Virus record (IMG/VR): IMGVR_UViG_3300028423_000442
Coordinates: 1 to 43,561 of that record
Length of the DNA: 43,561 bases
Origin: a virus
Reading direction: 5' to 3' (one strand)
Made by a program: the position numbers and the translations under genes. Shown one piece after another: positions 14,137 through 22,370 of the stretch (its first letter is position 1; each line of letters starts with the position of its first letter). The notes beneath the pieces were generated by a model, which ran no database searches, had not been told where the DNA came from, and saw nothing but the letters and a program-made list of their open reading frames with translations.

Positions 14137-14444
14137 CCAAACACGACCTAATCACAGGCACAGCATGGGGCATCGGCATCGGCCTAGTTGCCCTGCTCGG
14201 CACAAACGACCCGCTGGCAATGGGCGCGGCAGGCTTCGGCATTGTCTTCGGCATCTGTCACCGCGAGGCAAAGCGCTTTCGTGTGCGCCCGGTGTTCGCG
14301 GGCATCTTCGGCCTGCTGGCCGGCTGGATGGCAATGGGGTATCTTCACGTGGACGCAGAAGGCGCGGCGGTTATGATGGCGCTGTTGTTTGTTGTGTTTA
14401 GTGGGGTGGCTTTTCAAATCGGTAAAGGAGTGTTGAGTAAATGA
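14133..14444 (+). CDS. Membrane protein of unknown function
   Basis: A 103-residue protein with about four hydrophobic segments: TGTAWGIGIGLVALLG, MGAAGFGIVFGICH, VFAGIFGLLAGWMAMGYL, and VMMALLFVVFSGVAFQIG. It is probably in the host inner membrane. It could be a moron product such as a superinfection-exclusion protein, or a holin-like protein, but the lysis genes are elsewhere (24246-25597). It overlaps both neighbours by 4 bases. Confidence 0.55.
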   Translation: MTKHDLITGTAWGIGIGLVALLGTNDPLAMGAAGFGIVFGICHREAKRFRVRPVFAGIFGLLAGWMAMGYLHVDAEGAAVMMALLFVVFSGVAFQIGKGVLSK

Positions 14445-14797
14445 CCAACGCAGACCAAGCAAAGCAAATGCTAAAAGAAGTCCACGATGACAAGTGCGCA
14501 GAGATCAACGGGCGCACCTACGAGATCACCAGCATCAACCACATTAAGCGGCGCAAGGTGTTCGCGTACTTTACGCACGTTCAGGTCGATCTGCAGAAGG
14601 GGGACTTGTGGTTTCTGGACTCTCCCGACTGGCGCGAAGTCGAAAAGGTCATTGAAGACTGCGTGACGTTTGAGGGCATGCAGATCAGCAAGCGACAAGG
14701 CCACTGGGACGAATACCCCGAAGACTACATGCTGTTCGTGCAAACCATGCTGGGGGCGCTGTCCTACCCTTTTTTGTCCGGTCTCAGTGGCGGCTAA
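14441..14797 (+). CDS. Tail assembly chaperone, short (zero-frame) form
   Basis: A 118-residue protein ending at TAA 14795-14797. AAAGGAG precedes the ATG. It lies where lambda G lies, just upstream of the tape measure (apart from an inserted homing gene). It carries a C-CCT-TTT slippery site at 14767-14773, close to its end. Such proteins bind the tape measure and help the tube assemble around it. No sequence family was recognised; the call rests on position, size and the frameshift signal. Confidence 0.7.
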   Translation: MTNADQAKQMLKEVHDDKCAEINGRTYEITSINHIKRRKVFAYFTHVQVDLQKGDLWFLDSPDWREVEKVIEDCVTFEGMQISKRQGHWDEYPEDYMLFVQTMLGALSYPFLSGLSGG

Positions 14798-15024
14798 AGG
14801 TCCATGATCCAGGCGCGGACGGTGACTTTATCGCCCGCACCAACCTGGATGATGACGCCATGGCCGTTCTGTATCTGGCCAAACAGGGGTACGGCACGCC
14901 AGCGGAGATCCGAGAATGGGACACGCCTGACTTTCTGGATGCGCTGGAGTATGAGGCCATTGGTAACGCCATTGATCGACATCTTAGGTGGAAGGCCGAG
15001 CAGGAAAGCAAGAGCAAGAGATAG
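14441..15024 (+). CDS. Tail assembly chaperone, long form by -1 ribosomal frameshift
   Basis: At 14767-14773 the sequence CCCTTTT has the exact X-XXY-YYZ arrangement relative to the zero frame (C|CCT|TTT). Slipping back one base opens 83 more codons from 14773, including DFIARTNLDDDAMAVLYLAKQ and EIREWDTPDFLDALEYEAIG, to TAG 15022-15024, giving about 194 residues. This extension has no good start of its own and is protein-like. It corresponds to the G-T fusion of lambda-type tails. An intrinsic terminator begins in its stop codon. Confidence 0.8.
14767..14773 (+). promoter_or_regulatory. Programmed -1 frameshift slippery heptamer
   Basis: CCCTTTT followed by TTG, read C|CCT|TTT in the chaperone frame. 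Both tRNAs can re-pair after a one-base slip. The zero-frame stop lies 21 bases further on. Confidence 0.75.
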
Positions 15025-15045
15025 CCCGCCAAGAGCGGGCTTTTT
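15024..15045 (+). terminator. Rho-independent terminator after the tail chaperones
   Basis: GCCCGC (15024-15029), loop CAAGA, GCGGGC (15035-15040), five T (15041-15045). It would separate the chaperones from the GIY-YIG gene and the tape measure. Confidence 0.8.
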
Positions 15046-15059
15046 CATGCCCGCTGTCA

Positions 15060-15068
15060 TGCTATACT
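15060..15068 (+). promoter_or_regulatory. Extended -10 promoter upstream of the GIY-YIG gene
   Basis: TG-C-TATACT (15060-15068) is a good extended -10 element, 34 bases before the ATG at 15103 and right after the terminator. No convincing -35 box. It could drive the endonuclease gene and, through it, the tape measure and baseplate genes. Confidence 0.45.
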
Positions 15069-15102
15069 GTGCAAAAGCTAACCGGCAGCGGATAAACCTA
15101 TC

Positions 15103-15969
15103 ATGAACTGTCAGACCGATAATGCCCACTATGTATACCTGCACGACTTCCCAGATGGGTCAATCTATATAGGAAAGGGGACAGGAAACCGGGCCTACCT
15201 GAAGAGCAAAAGCAAGCGAAGCGAGCTTTGGATGCGCACTGCAAAGAAGTACGGAAACCCAGAGGTTTCGTTCTTAAAAAGCGGAGTTTGCGAAGAGCTT
15301 GCATTCTTTATTGAGTCTGAGGCTATAGAAATTTACAGACTCAGGGGTCACAAGATGAGAAATCTTGCACCCGGAGGGCTGGGCGGAGTTTTTGGGGCAA
15401 GAGGTGAACTGGCTGTCAACTATGGGCGAAAAAAGTCAATAGAGCTTATCGAGCGATTATCAATAGAAAACTCAGGGCAAGGAAATCCCCATTACGGGAA
15501 AAGGCATAGCGAGTCAGCAAAAAGAGCAATTGGCGAAAACACCAAGAAAAACTGGCTCAATAACCATGCCAAAATGAGAATGATCAACAAGGGCCGGAAG
15601 CACACAGCTGAACACAATGCTAAAATTGGCGCAGCGTCGCGGGCCATGTCAAAAGAATCGAGAGAACTTATTCGCCAGAAAACAACCGGGCAAAAGCGAA
15701 CTCCAGAGCAGCTTGAGAACTACAAACGGGCAGGCGAAAGAAGGAGAGGTACAAAGCATTCGGAGGCGACAAGGGAGAAAATGTCTAGCAACCAATGGCT
15801 AAAGGACAAGAAAATTCACAAGTTTATTGGCCCGGATGGGCAGGCTTTCGAGGGTATGCGGTCAGATTTTAGTAGAGAATTTGGGTTTAGCGTTAACGAC
15901 CTGTTCAGGAAAGACAAAAAGCGCAGGCCACACGTTAAGGGGTGGCGGCTGGCAGGGAGCACCGAATAA
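15103..15969 (+). CDS. GIY-YIG homing endonuclease with NUMOD3 repeats
   Basis: A 288-residue free-standing homing endonuclease. The GIY-YIG domain is at 10-90: YVYL (10-13), IYIGKG (21-26), and Glu residues near 71-73. It is followed by NUMOD3-type DNA-binding repeats such as GNPHYGKRHSESAKRAIGE, GRKHTAEHNAKIG and GTKHSEATREKMS. The C-terminus (FIGPDGQAFEGMRSDFSREF, ending HVKGWRL) resembles the end of the HNH protein at 4290. It sits between the tail chaperones and tape measure, which are normally adjacent. Its stop overlaps the tape measure start (TAATG). Confidence 0.9.
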   Translation: MNCQTDNAHYVYLHDFPDGSIYIGKGTGNRAYLKSKSKRSELWMRTAKKYGNPEVSFLKSGVCEELAFFIESEAIEIYRLRGHKMRNLAPGGLGGVFGARGELAVNYGRKKSIELIERLSIENSGQGNPHYGKRHSESAKRAIGENTKKNWLNNHAKMRMINKGRKHTAEHNAKIGAASRAMSKESRELIRQKTTGQKRTPEQLENYKRAGERRRGTKHSEATREKMSSNQWLKDKKIHKFIGPDGQAFEGMRSDFSREFGFSVNDLFRKDKKRRPHVKGWRLAGSTE

Positions 15970-17492
15970 TGGCAACGGTTACTTCTTTGATCACGGAATT
16001 TAAATTTTCGGGCTCAGAACAACCCCTCAACAAGTACAACGCCTCCCTATCCAAGGGCATCGGGCTTCTGGCAGGCATGGGCGCGGCGGCGGTTGCCTCC
16101 GGTGCGGCGGTGGCTAAGTGGGCCTCTGGCGTCCTGCAAGGCGAGCAGGCGCTGATCAACCTGTCCGACCAGACCGGCGTGACGGCTGAACGGCTGCAAG
16201 AGCTGCAATACGCCGCCAGCGTGAGCAACTCCAGTGCCGAGGCGCTGAATACGTCCATGCTGGAGCTGTCGAAAACCATCGGTGACGCGGCCCAGAAAGG
16301 CAGCGAAGAATTTGCCCGCCTTGGCATTTCCGTCCGTGACGCTAATGGTCAGGTTAAAGACTCAGATCAGGTGTTGATGGAAGTCGGGCAGCGGTTCCGG
16401 CAGCTTGGATTGTCTATGTCTGAGCAGCAATCCTTTGCCCAGGCGCTGGGTATCGAGCCCTCGCTGATCAACATGCTTAACAAGACCGGCAGCGAGATGG
16501 CGCAACTATCCGCCCGCGCCCGTGAGCTTGGCACGCTGACCGATGAGCAGACCAAAATGGCAGAGACGTACAACGACTCCATGACAACCATGGGTTTTGC
16601 CATTGACGGCGTGCGGCGGCTTGTGGCGGTTGGGCTTGGGCCTGAGCTAAAGGAAATGGCCGAATCGTTCACCAACTTGCTAACCGAAAACCGAGATTGG
16701 ATCATCAACGGCGTGCGGGCAACACTGGGTGTGCTGAATGACTTTATCGACATGCTGGGGCGCGTGTGGCCATTACTTGCCGTGGGCGCGGCTGCGTTTG
16801 TGGCCTTGAAGGTGGCAACCATTGGATGGGCTGGAGCGTTGGGCGTTCTGCTATCGCCTGCCGTGCTGATTGCCGTTGGCATTGCCGCTATTCTGTTGAT
16901 CGTGGATGATCTGATAGTAGCTTTCCAAGGTGGCGAGTCCGTTATAGCCGGGTTCTTTGAGGAGTTCTTTGGCTGGGATATTCAGCCGGTATTGCAGGGC
17001 ATTGTTGAAGCCTTTAACAACATGGTCGAATCTGTCACAACACTTATTACTGGCTTTGTGTCAGGAATAGGCGGCATTTTCTCAGGTATCGGCAACATTC
17101 TCACGGGCAACTTTGAGCAAGGGCTAGACGACCTCTCTAATAGCTTCACGATCTGGATCAACTCTATTCGAGAGGCATTCATGAATATGTTTGGCGGCGT
17201 GTTCGATTGGGCACGTGAAGCCGCTATGGGCATTCTGCCGGATTGGGTTAAGGATCTGATCGGCGTTGACAGCGGTGACTCGGAAACCGCAAAACCGGGC
17301 GGCGAGGTGGATGCCAGCATGAAGCCGGGCGGTGGCGCTCAGGCCATGATGCAGAACAACCGCAGCGTCAACCAGGACGTGCAAATCAACATCAACACCA
17401 GCGACGCAGAACGAGCAGGGCAGGCGGCGGCTGACGGGCTTCAGCGGCAAATGGAAGACGCGCAAACACAAGCCAATCGAGGGGGCATGTAA
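15969..17492 (+). CDS. Tape measure protein
   Basis: A 507-residue protein setting tail length and ejected with the DNA. It has an N-terminal LSKGIGLLAGMGAAAVASGAA segment, long helical stretches (LQELQYAASVSNSSAEALNT, ARARELGTLTDEQ), strongly hydrophobic helices around 257-305 (LLAVGAAAFVALKVA, AVLIAVGIAAILLIVDDLIV), and a repetitive Gly/Phe region. It is short for the family, implying a short tail. The start at 15969 overlaps the preceding stop; an upstream extension to 15942 belongs to the endonuclease frame. Confidence 0.85.
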   Translation: MATVTSLITEFKFSGSEQPLNKYNASLSKGIGLLAGMGAAAVASGAAVAKWASGVLQGEQALINLSDQTGVTAERLQELQYAASVSNSSAEALNTSMLELSKTIGDAAQKGSEEFARLGISVRDANGQVKDSDQVLMEVGQRFRQLGLSMSEQQSFAQALGIEPSLINMLNKTGSEMAQLSARARELGTLTDEQTKMAETYNDSMTTMGFAIDGVRRLVAVGLGPELKEMAESFTNLLTENRDWIINGVRATLGVLNDFIDMLGRVWPLLAVGAAAFVALKVATIGWAGALGVLLSPAVLIAVGIAAILLIVDDLIVAFQGGESVIAGFFEEFFGWDIQPVLQGIVEAFNNMVESVTTLITGFVSGIGGIFSGIGNILTGNFEQGLDDLSNSFTIWINSIREAFMNMFGGVFDWAREAAMGILPDWVKDLIGVDSGDSETAKPGGEVDASMKPGGGAQAMMQNNRSVNQDVQININTSDAERAGQAAADGLQRQMEDAQTQANRGGM

Positions 17493-18256
17493 TGGCGTCC
17501 ATCAACAAGTTCCTGGCGGGCCAGTTCGCCAACGACGAGGAAGAGGAGGTAGGCATCGGCGGCTTCGTAACCGCTGCCCGCTTGCGTGAGCGCATGGCCC
17601 GCACCCGGCAAGTGCCGACCACATACCTTGAGGACGGTACGGCAGTCTCTGACCACATCATACGCGACCCGCTGACCATCTCTATTGAGGGCCAGGTGTC
17701 CAACGTGTACGTGCGCCCTAACCCGATACTTGAGCGCATACGCGAGGCACAGACGCAGGTTGGCGCGGTGGCGCAATACGCGCCGGCCCGGACTCAGTCA
17801 CAGTTGAGTCGGGTTTCTGGGCTTGTGGGTGACGTGTCGGGGCTGATCAATCAGGTGGATCAGGCGCTGGCGACGGCTCAGGACTTTGGCGAGTACATCG
17901 GCGTGATCGACGGTGACGGCGGAAAGACCAACATTGAAAAGTTTATCGACTACATGGAGGGGCTTTACGCGGCTGACTCGCTGATCAAGATTGATGCGCC
18001 ATTTCGCACCTACAAGAACATGGCCATTACCTCGTTTAACCATGAGCGGGACAACACGACCGATAGCCTGACGTTTTCAATCGAGGCGCAGGAGGTGCGC
18101 TTTGTGGAGACTATTTTTGTTGAGGTGAGCGCTGCCCCGAATCCGGCAGCGGGCACGAATGGCCAGACGCAAAGCGAAGCAGACAAGGGCGCTCAAGAAG
18201 GCGAGGATGTGCCGCAGTCGTTCATTGATAGCTTTATCGAGAGGTTCGCCGGATGA
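17492..18256 (+). CDS. Dit-like distal tail or tube-initiator baseplate protein
   Basis: A 254-residue protein. The region after residue 30 has PTTYLEDGTAVSDHIIRDPLTISIEGQV, the familiar beta core of Dit-like phage tail proteins of small myoviruses (a protein that must flatten against the baseplate). A second strand block, IKIDAPFRTYKNMAITSFNH then DSLTFSIEAQEVRFVET, completes the domain. Its start overlaps the tape measure stop (TAATG). Confidence 0.75.
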   Translation: MASINKFLAGQFANDEEEEVGIGGFVTAARLRERMARTRQVPTTYLEDGTAVSDHIIRDPLTISIEGQVSNVYVRPNPILERIREAQTQVGAVAQYAPARTQSQLSRVSGLVGDVSGLINQVDQALATAQDFGEYIGVIDGDGGKTNIEKFIDYMEGLYAADSLIKIDAPFRTYKNMAITSFNHERDNTTDSLTFSIEAQEVRFVETIFVEVSAAPNPAAGTNGQTQSEADKGAQEGEDVPQSFIDSFIERFAG

Positions 18257-18597
18257 AGCGCATAACCAACATCACAGACGAGGCCATCCAGCGCCACATA
18301 GTCGTGTTTGAGGAATCCGAAATCATCCTACGGCTTCGGTTCTTTCCGAAAACACAGCATTGGACATTCGACGCGGAATATAACGGCAAGGCTGTCTATG
18401 GCGTTAAGCTATCGGTTGGCGTGCTGCACATGACCAGCGAAAACCAGCCGTTTGATTTTTTCGTGACGGACCGGAGCGGTAACGGTATCGACCCTTTCCA
18501 GATTGACGACTTTGCTAACGACCGTTGCAGGCTGTATATGCTTGAGACTGCCGAGATGGTAGCGGTTCGGGGCGGGGCTGAGGTGCCTTTGCCATGA
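18253..18597 (+). CDS. Baseplate plug protein (cyanophage Pam3 gp18-like)
   Basis: A 114-residue beta protein with the FEESEIILRLRFFPKTQHWTFD pattern and GVKLSVGVLHM, like the plug proteins that link the hub and tube in the Pam3-type simple contractile baseplate. It overlaps its neighbours by 4 bases on each side, within the baseplate operon. Confidence 0.65.
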   Translation: MKRITNITDEAIQRHIVVFEESEIILRLRFFPKTQHWTFDAEYNGKAVYGVKLSVGVLHMTSENQPFDFFVTDRSGNGIDPFQIDDFANDRCRLYMLETAEMVAVRGGAEVPLP

Positions 18598-19427
18598 GTA
18601 GCATCCCCCGCTTCAACCGCAACTACGAATTAAAGATCCGCGCCCTAGGCGGCGAAGTAACCATACTCCCGCCCCTACGCATCGGCTTTAACGCAGACAA
18701 GTCCATTCGTGGCGGGCTCAACAAGCTGCAACTCCAGATCTACAACTTGGAAGAGCGCAAGCGACTCGCATTGGTGCGAGATGCCGAAGACCGCTCCGTG
18801 ATCCCGCTGCAACTCAAAGTGGGCTATCAGGACACGATGGAGCTAATTTTCAAGGGCACGATCCATAGGGGCAGCAACGCACGCCAGGGTGCGGATATCG
18901 TCACCACTATTGAGTGCCTTGACGGTGGCTTTGACTTCATCAACTCCTTCACCAGTCGCACCGTGGAAGGCGGTAGGAGAGCCGTGGACGCCGCCCTTGC
19001 CGACATGCCTAATACCGGAACAGGCAAGATCACCGACCGCCCAACACTGACGCGCCCGAAGGTACTGGTAGGCAACTCTGCCAAGCTGATAGATGACACG
19101 ATAGGGCCGGACGAAACGTGGTACATCGAGAATGAGCAGCTCTACATCATCAAGAATAACGAGGTGGTGAGTCGCTTTATCCCGGTGGTCAGTGCGCAAA
19201 CCGGCCTAATCAGCACGCCCGAACGCGAGAGCAATCAGGTCACTTTCAAGACATTAATGAACCCGGCTGTTAAAATAGGCCAGCGGTGCAAGCTGGTATC
19301 TTCTACAGCGCCGCACCTGGATGGAGTGTATCGGATCGAAACCATCAACTACTCTGGCGACAACTTCGGCAGCGACTGGACTCAAATCGTGACCGGCACC
19401 CTGGCCGGCGATGTGAAGGTGCTTTGA
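18594..19427 (+). CDS. Baseplate hub protein (gp27-like)
   Basis: A 277-residue hub protein: NYELKIRALGGEVTILPPLRIGF, KLQLQIYNLEERKRLAL, MELIFKGTIHRGSNARQGADIVTTIEC, then TWYIENEQLYIIKNN and the C-terminal GVYRIETINYSGDNFGSDW. These segments are those of gp27/gp44-like hub proteins, which form the central ring above the spike. Its final base overlaps the spike gene start. Confidence 0.8.
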   Translation: MSSIPRFNRNYELKIRALGGEVTILPPLRIGFNADKSIRGGLNKLQLQIYNLEERKRLALVRDAEDRSVIPLQLKVGYQDTMELIFKGTIHRGSNARQGADIVTTIECLDGGFDFINSFTSRTVEGGRRAVDAALADMPNTGTGKITDRPTLTRPKVLVGNSAKLIDDTIGPDETWYIENEQLYIIKNNEVVSRFIPVVSAQTGLISTPERESNQVTFKTLMNPAVKIGQRCKLVSSTAPHLDGVYRIETINYSGDNFGSDWTQIVTGTLAGDVKVL

Positions 19428-20119
19428 TGGAAAAGAAACAGCTCATTGATACCATCGACATTGCCATTCAGGCGGCGCTGGCGAACCTGCATACCGCCAC
19501 TATCGCCCGTGTTGAGTCGGTGGGCGCGAAGACGATCAGCGTGAGGCCAGTGATTAACCGTGTCGTGAATGGCCGCGTTATCCAGCTGCCGGAGTTTACG
19601 GAAGTGCCGCCCGTATTTATGCAGGGCGGGGCCAGCTACACCGCGCACCCAATAGCCGTGGGCGATTACTGCCTATTGGTGCTGACCGAGCGCTGCTTTG
19701 ATGCGTGGTATGATGGGCAAGACTTCCGACCGCCCGCCGAGTTTCGGATGCACGACTACTCGGATGGACTGGCCATTGTGGGCGTGCTGCCGCGTGGTGG
19801 GGCCATTACCATCCCTGACGTTATCACGCAGATCGGTGACACGTATCAGGAAGGCGATTATGTCCATGAGGGCAACCGGACTCAGACAGGCGACCACACC
19901 CAGACCGGCGACTTTACGCTGACCGGGAACATGACAGTTAACGGCAACATTACCTGCACCGGCACGATTGCAGCGGGCAACTTCACCGGCCTGGATGGCG
20001 GCGCAATGACCAGCGACGTTACCATACAGACCAATCAGGACGTTGTGGCTAGCGGCATTAGCCTGAACAGCCATACGCACCCTGGCGACAGTGGCGGCAC
20101 CACAGGAGGCCCGCAGTGA
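19427..20119 (+). CDS. Baseplate spike protein (Gp138-like / baseplate V)
   Basis: A 230-residue spike. Residues about 20-130 have the OB-fold of Gp138-N type (ARVESVGAKTISVRPVINRV, YLLVLTERCFDAWYDG with a C in place of the more usual residue), followed by repeated short beta turns (THTQTGD-like: QTGDHTQTGDFTLTGNMTVN), forming a triple-stranded helix. The C-terminal SHTHPGDSGGTTGGPQ carries the H-x-H motif that binds iron at the tip of such spikes. The start overlaps the hub stop. Confidence 0.85.
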   Translation: MEKKQLIDTIDIAIQAALANLHTATIARVESVGAKTISVRPVINRVVNGRVIQLPEFTEVPPVFMQGGASYTAHPIAVGDYCLLVLTERCFDAWYDGQDFRPPAEFRMHDYSDGLAIVGVLPRGGAITIPDVITQIGDTYQEGDYVHEGNRTQTGDHTQTGDFTLTGNMTVNGNITCTGTIAAGNFTGLDGGAMTSDVTIQTNQDVVASGISLNSHTHPGDSGGTTGGPQ

Positions 20120-20475
20120 GAGTATCTGGCCTAGACAAAAACTCTGATTGGACCTTTGGAAAGGGCAAAGCCAACTACATCACCAAAAGCAAAGCCATTG
20201 CCCAAAACGTCAGCACGCGACTCAAGTCTTTCGAGAACGATTGGTATTTGGATGTAACGAAGGGCATCCCGTGGATCAGCCTGTTGGGCCGACTCGGCAC
20301 CGAGCGCCGGATTCTCCGAGCGGTTGAGCGTACCACTTTGCAGACCGAGGGTGTTGTGTCGATTCAAGTGCTGGACATAGTAAGGCGCGACGGCAATAGA
20401 GGTGTTACAATCAGGGTTGATTACACCGACGTTTTCGGGCAGACGAATAGCGAGACATTGGAGCAGCGGGTATGA
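20116..20475 (+). CDS. Baseplate wedge protein, gp25-like
   Basis: A 119-residue protein with GTG start after AGGAGG. The order TKSKAIAQNVSTRLKSFENDWYLDVTKGIPWISLLG and GVVSIQVLDIVRRDGNRGVTIRVDY fits T4 gp25 / DUF2634-type wedge proteins, which start sheath polymerisation. It sits between the spike and the baseplate J protein, the standard order. Confidence 0.8.
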   Translation: MRVSGLDKNSDWTFGKGKANYITKSKAIAQNVSTRLKSFENDWYLDVTKGIPWISLLGRLGTERRILRAVERTTLQTEGVVSIQVLDIVRRDGNRGVTIRVDYTDVFGQTNSETLEQRV

Positions 20476-21650
20476 AGCCGGAATTCACGCCAGACGGCAT
20501 ACAAGTCGAGACCTTTCAAGAGATTTACGACCGCATTGCCGACGGCTATCGTGACATTTACGGCGCGGATATCAACCTGGACCCTAACAGCCCGGACGGC
20601 CAGCGTGTGGCGCTTGAGGCTCAGGCACAGCTAGACCTGCAATCGTTTGGCGCGTACACCTATACGCAGTTTGACCCCGACACCGCCATTGGTATTGCGC
20701 TCAATACTATTATCAAGCTTTCCGGCATCACCCGCCGCCCTGCTACGCGCTCCCAAGTTGACGTTGAGGCCACAACCGACCGGCCCGTTACCTTGCCCGA
20801 TGATTACGCGGTTGAGGACGATCTGGGGCAGGCGTGGACGACGCTGGAAGAAAAGAGCCTGACCGCCGGCACCACTACCATCACGCTGTTTGCGGAAAAC
20901 TTCGGCGCGGTTGAGGCTGACGCAGGCACCGTGACCGAGCCGGCCACCATCGTTATTGGTGTGCAGTCAGTCACCAATCCAGCCGCCGCAACCGTGGGGC
21001 GCGACGAGGAAACCGACGAAGAACTACGAATCCGGCGCAACCGCTCTCTGGAAACCCCGCAATCCTCAAGCATTGGCCGGCTGATCACGGCGCTTGGCAA
21101 TGTCGCAAACGTGACTGATGTGGTGGTTTACGAAAACGACACGGCCACCACGGACAGCCGAGGCATTCCGGCCCACTCGCTTTGGGCGGTTGTTGAGGGC
21201 GGATCGGTTGCCGATATTGTCGAGGCGATGGTTAAGAATAAGACCGGCGGCAAGCCGTTGGTTGGTAGCGTTACCGGCACTTACGATGAAGAAGTTTTGC
21301 GCCCTAACGGCATGACCTTTGTCATCACGCACAGCATGACCTTCGACCGGCCCGACCTGACGTCTCTATCGGTTCGGCTAAACGCCACTCGCAAGACCGC
21401 CACGAGCCCAATTGATGAGCAACTAATCGCTAATGAGATAGCCAAGCGGACGTTTGTGATTGGCGAGAACGTGCTGGCCACCGACCTGTACCGGAACGCT
21501 TACAACGCTGGCGACAACTTCATTCCTACCGACCTGGAAGTGAGCGACGACGCGGGGACAACGTGGACCGATGGCCGCTTACTGTCCGCCCTGAACGGCA
21601 AATTTACGATTGACGCCGCCGATGTGGCCGTAACGGAGATCATCCCGTGA
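20472..21650 (+). CDS. Baseplate J-like wedge protein (Mu gp47 / gp6 family)
   Basis: A 392-residue protein. Typical segments: IYDRIADGYRDIYGADINLDPNSPDGQ at the start; the conserved GRDEETDEELRIRRNRSL (about 177-194), and SSIGRLITALGNVANVTDVVVYEN. These are hallmarks of baseplate J proteins, which form the wedge ring that opens during contraction. Start and stop overlap the neighbours. Confidence 0.9.
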   Translation: MKPEFTPDGIQVETFQEIYDRIADGYRDIYGADINLDPNSPDGQRVALEAQAQLDLQSFGAYTYTQFDPDTAIGIALNTIIKLSGITRRPATRSQVDVEATTDRPVTLPDDYAVEDDLGQAWTTLEEKSLTAGTTTITLFAENFGAVEADAGTVTEPATIVIGVQSVTNPAAATVGRDEETDEELRIRRNRSLETPQSSSIGRLITALGNVANVTDVVVYENDTATTDSRGIPAHSLWAVVEGGSVADIVEAMVKNKTGGKPLVGSVTGTYDEEVLRPNGMTFVITHSMTFDRPDLTSLSVRLNATRKTATSPIDEQLIANEIAKRTFVIGENVLATDLYRNAYNAGDNFIPTDLEVSDDAGTTWTDGRLLSALNGKFTIDAADVAVTEIIP

Positions 21651-22369
21651 GTTTTGAAAGCGAGTACGCTGACCTACTGATAAAACAGTATTGGGAGAAG
21701 CCCAAAGCCTACGCCGAAATCGAGATGAAGGCGGGCGGCTATCGGCGCGTGTTTGAGTGGCTGCGCTCGTTTATTGATGAGTTCGATCTAGATAACGCGA
21801 CCGGCGACCGGCTGGATATTACCGGAAAGATCGTCGGGATTAACCGGATCGTGCCGCTTGTTGTGCCAAAGATCGCGTTTGGCTTTGATGAGAACCCCAA
21901 TGCACGGGGCTTTGACGACAAGTTCCAGCCGATTGCCGACGCCGCGCCGTTTCAGGACAAGTTTGAGCGGGCGTATGCCGACCTGCAACTGAGCGATAAC
22001 GAGTTCCGGTTTTTCATTCGGGCTAAGATCGCCAAGAACATAGGCAGCCCCTATCTTGTGGACGATAACGGGCTTGCGATTCAGGAAGCCGTCAACACGC
22101 TGTTTAGCGGTTTGGCCTATGTTCTGGACAATCAGGACATGACCCTGACCCTCTATGTCAGCCCGCAATTTAACCTTGACCGCCTTAATGCTATCATCAC
22201 GCTAGAGCTGTTACCGAAGCCACAAGGTGTGCCGTATGCGCTGGTGGTGCAGGCAGGGCCGGGTGAGACATTCGGCTTTGCGGATAACCCGAACGCTTTA
22301 CCGTTCGCCAACAAATTTGATTTAGAAAATGAGCCGGGTGGCCGGTTCGCTGAAAAGGTGCTTATCTGA
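21647..22369 (+). CDS. Tail protein, DUF2612 family (Mu gp48-like wedge/fibre connector)
   Basis: A 240-residue protein with GTG start. Pattern: LLIKQYWEKPKAYAEIEM, RLDITGKIVGINR, NEFRFFIRAKIAKNIG, IQEAVNTLFSG: the DUF2612 arrangement. A short repeated motif is visible: FGFDENPNARGFDDKF in the middle and FGFADNPNALPFANKF near the end. It connects the baseplate to fibres in related phages. Confidence 0.8.
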   Translation: MSFESEYADLLIKQYWEKPKAYAEIEMKAGGYRRVFEWLRSFIDEFDLDNATGDRLDITGKIVGINRIVPLVVPKIAFGFDENPNARGFDDKFQPIADAAPFQDKFERAYADLQLSDNEFRFFIRAKIAKNIGSPYLVDDNGLAIQEAVNTLFSGLAYVLDNQDMTLTLYVSPQFNLDRLNAIITLELLPKPQGVPYALVVQAGPGETFGFADNPNALPFANKFDLENEPGGRFAEKVLI

Positions 22370-22370
22370 T

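Noticed and set aside
14804-15106. 100-codon plus-strand frame after the chaperone
   Set aside because: The -1 frameshift extension in another frame is protein-like and ends at a terminator; this frame runs through that terminator.
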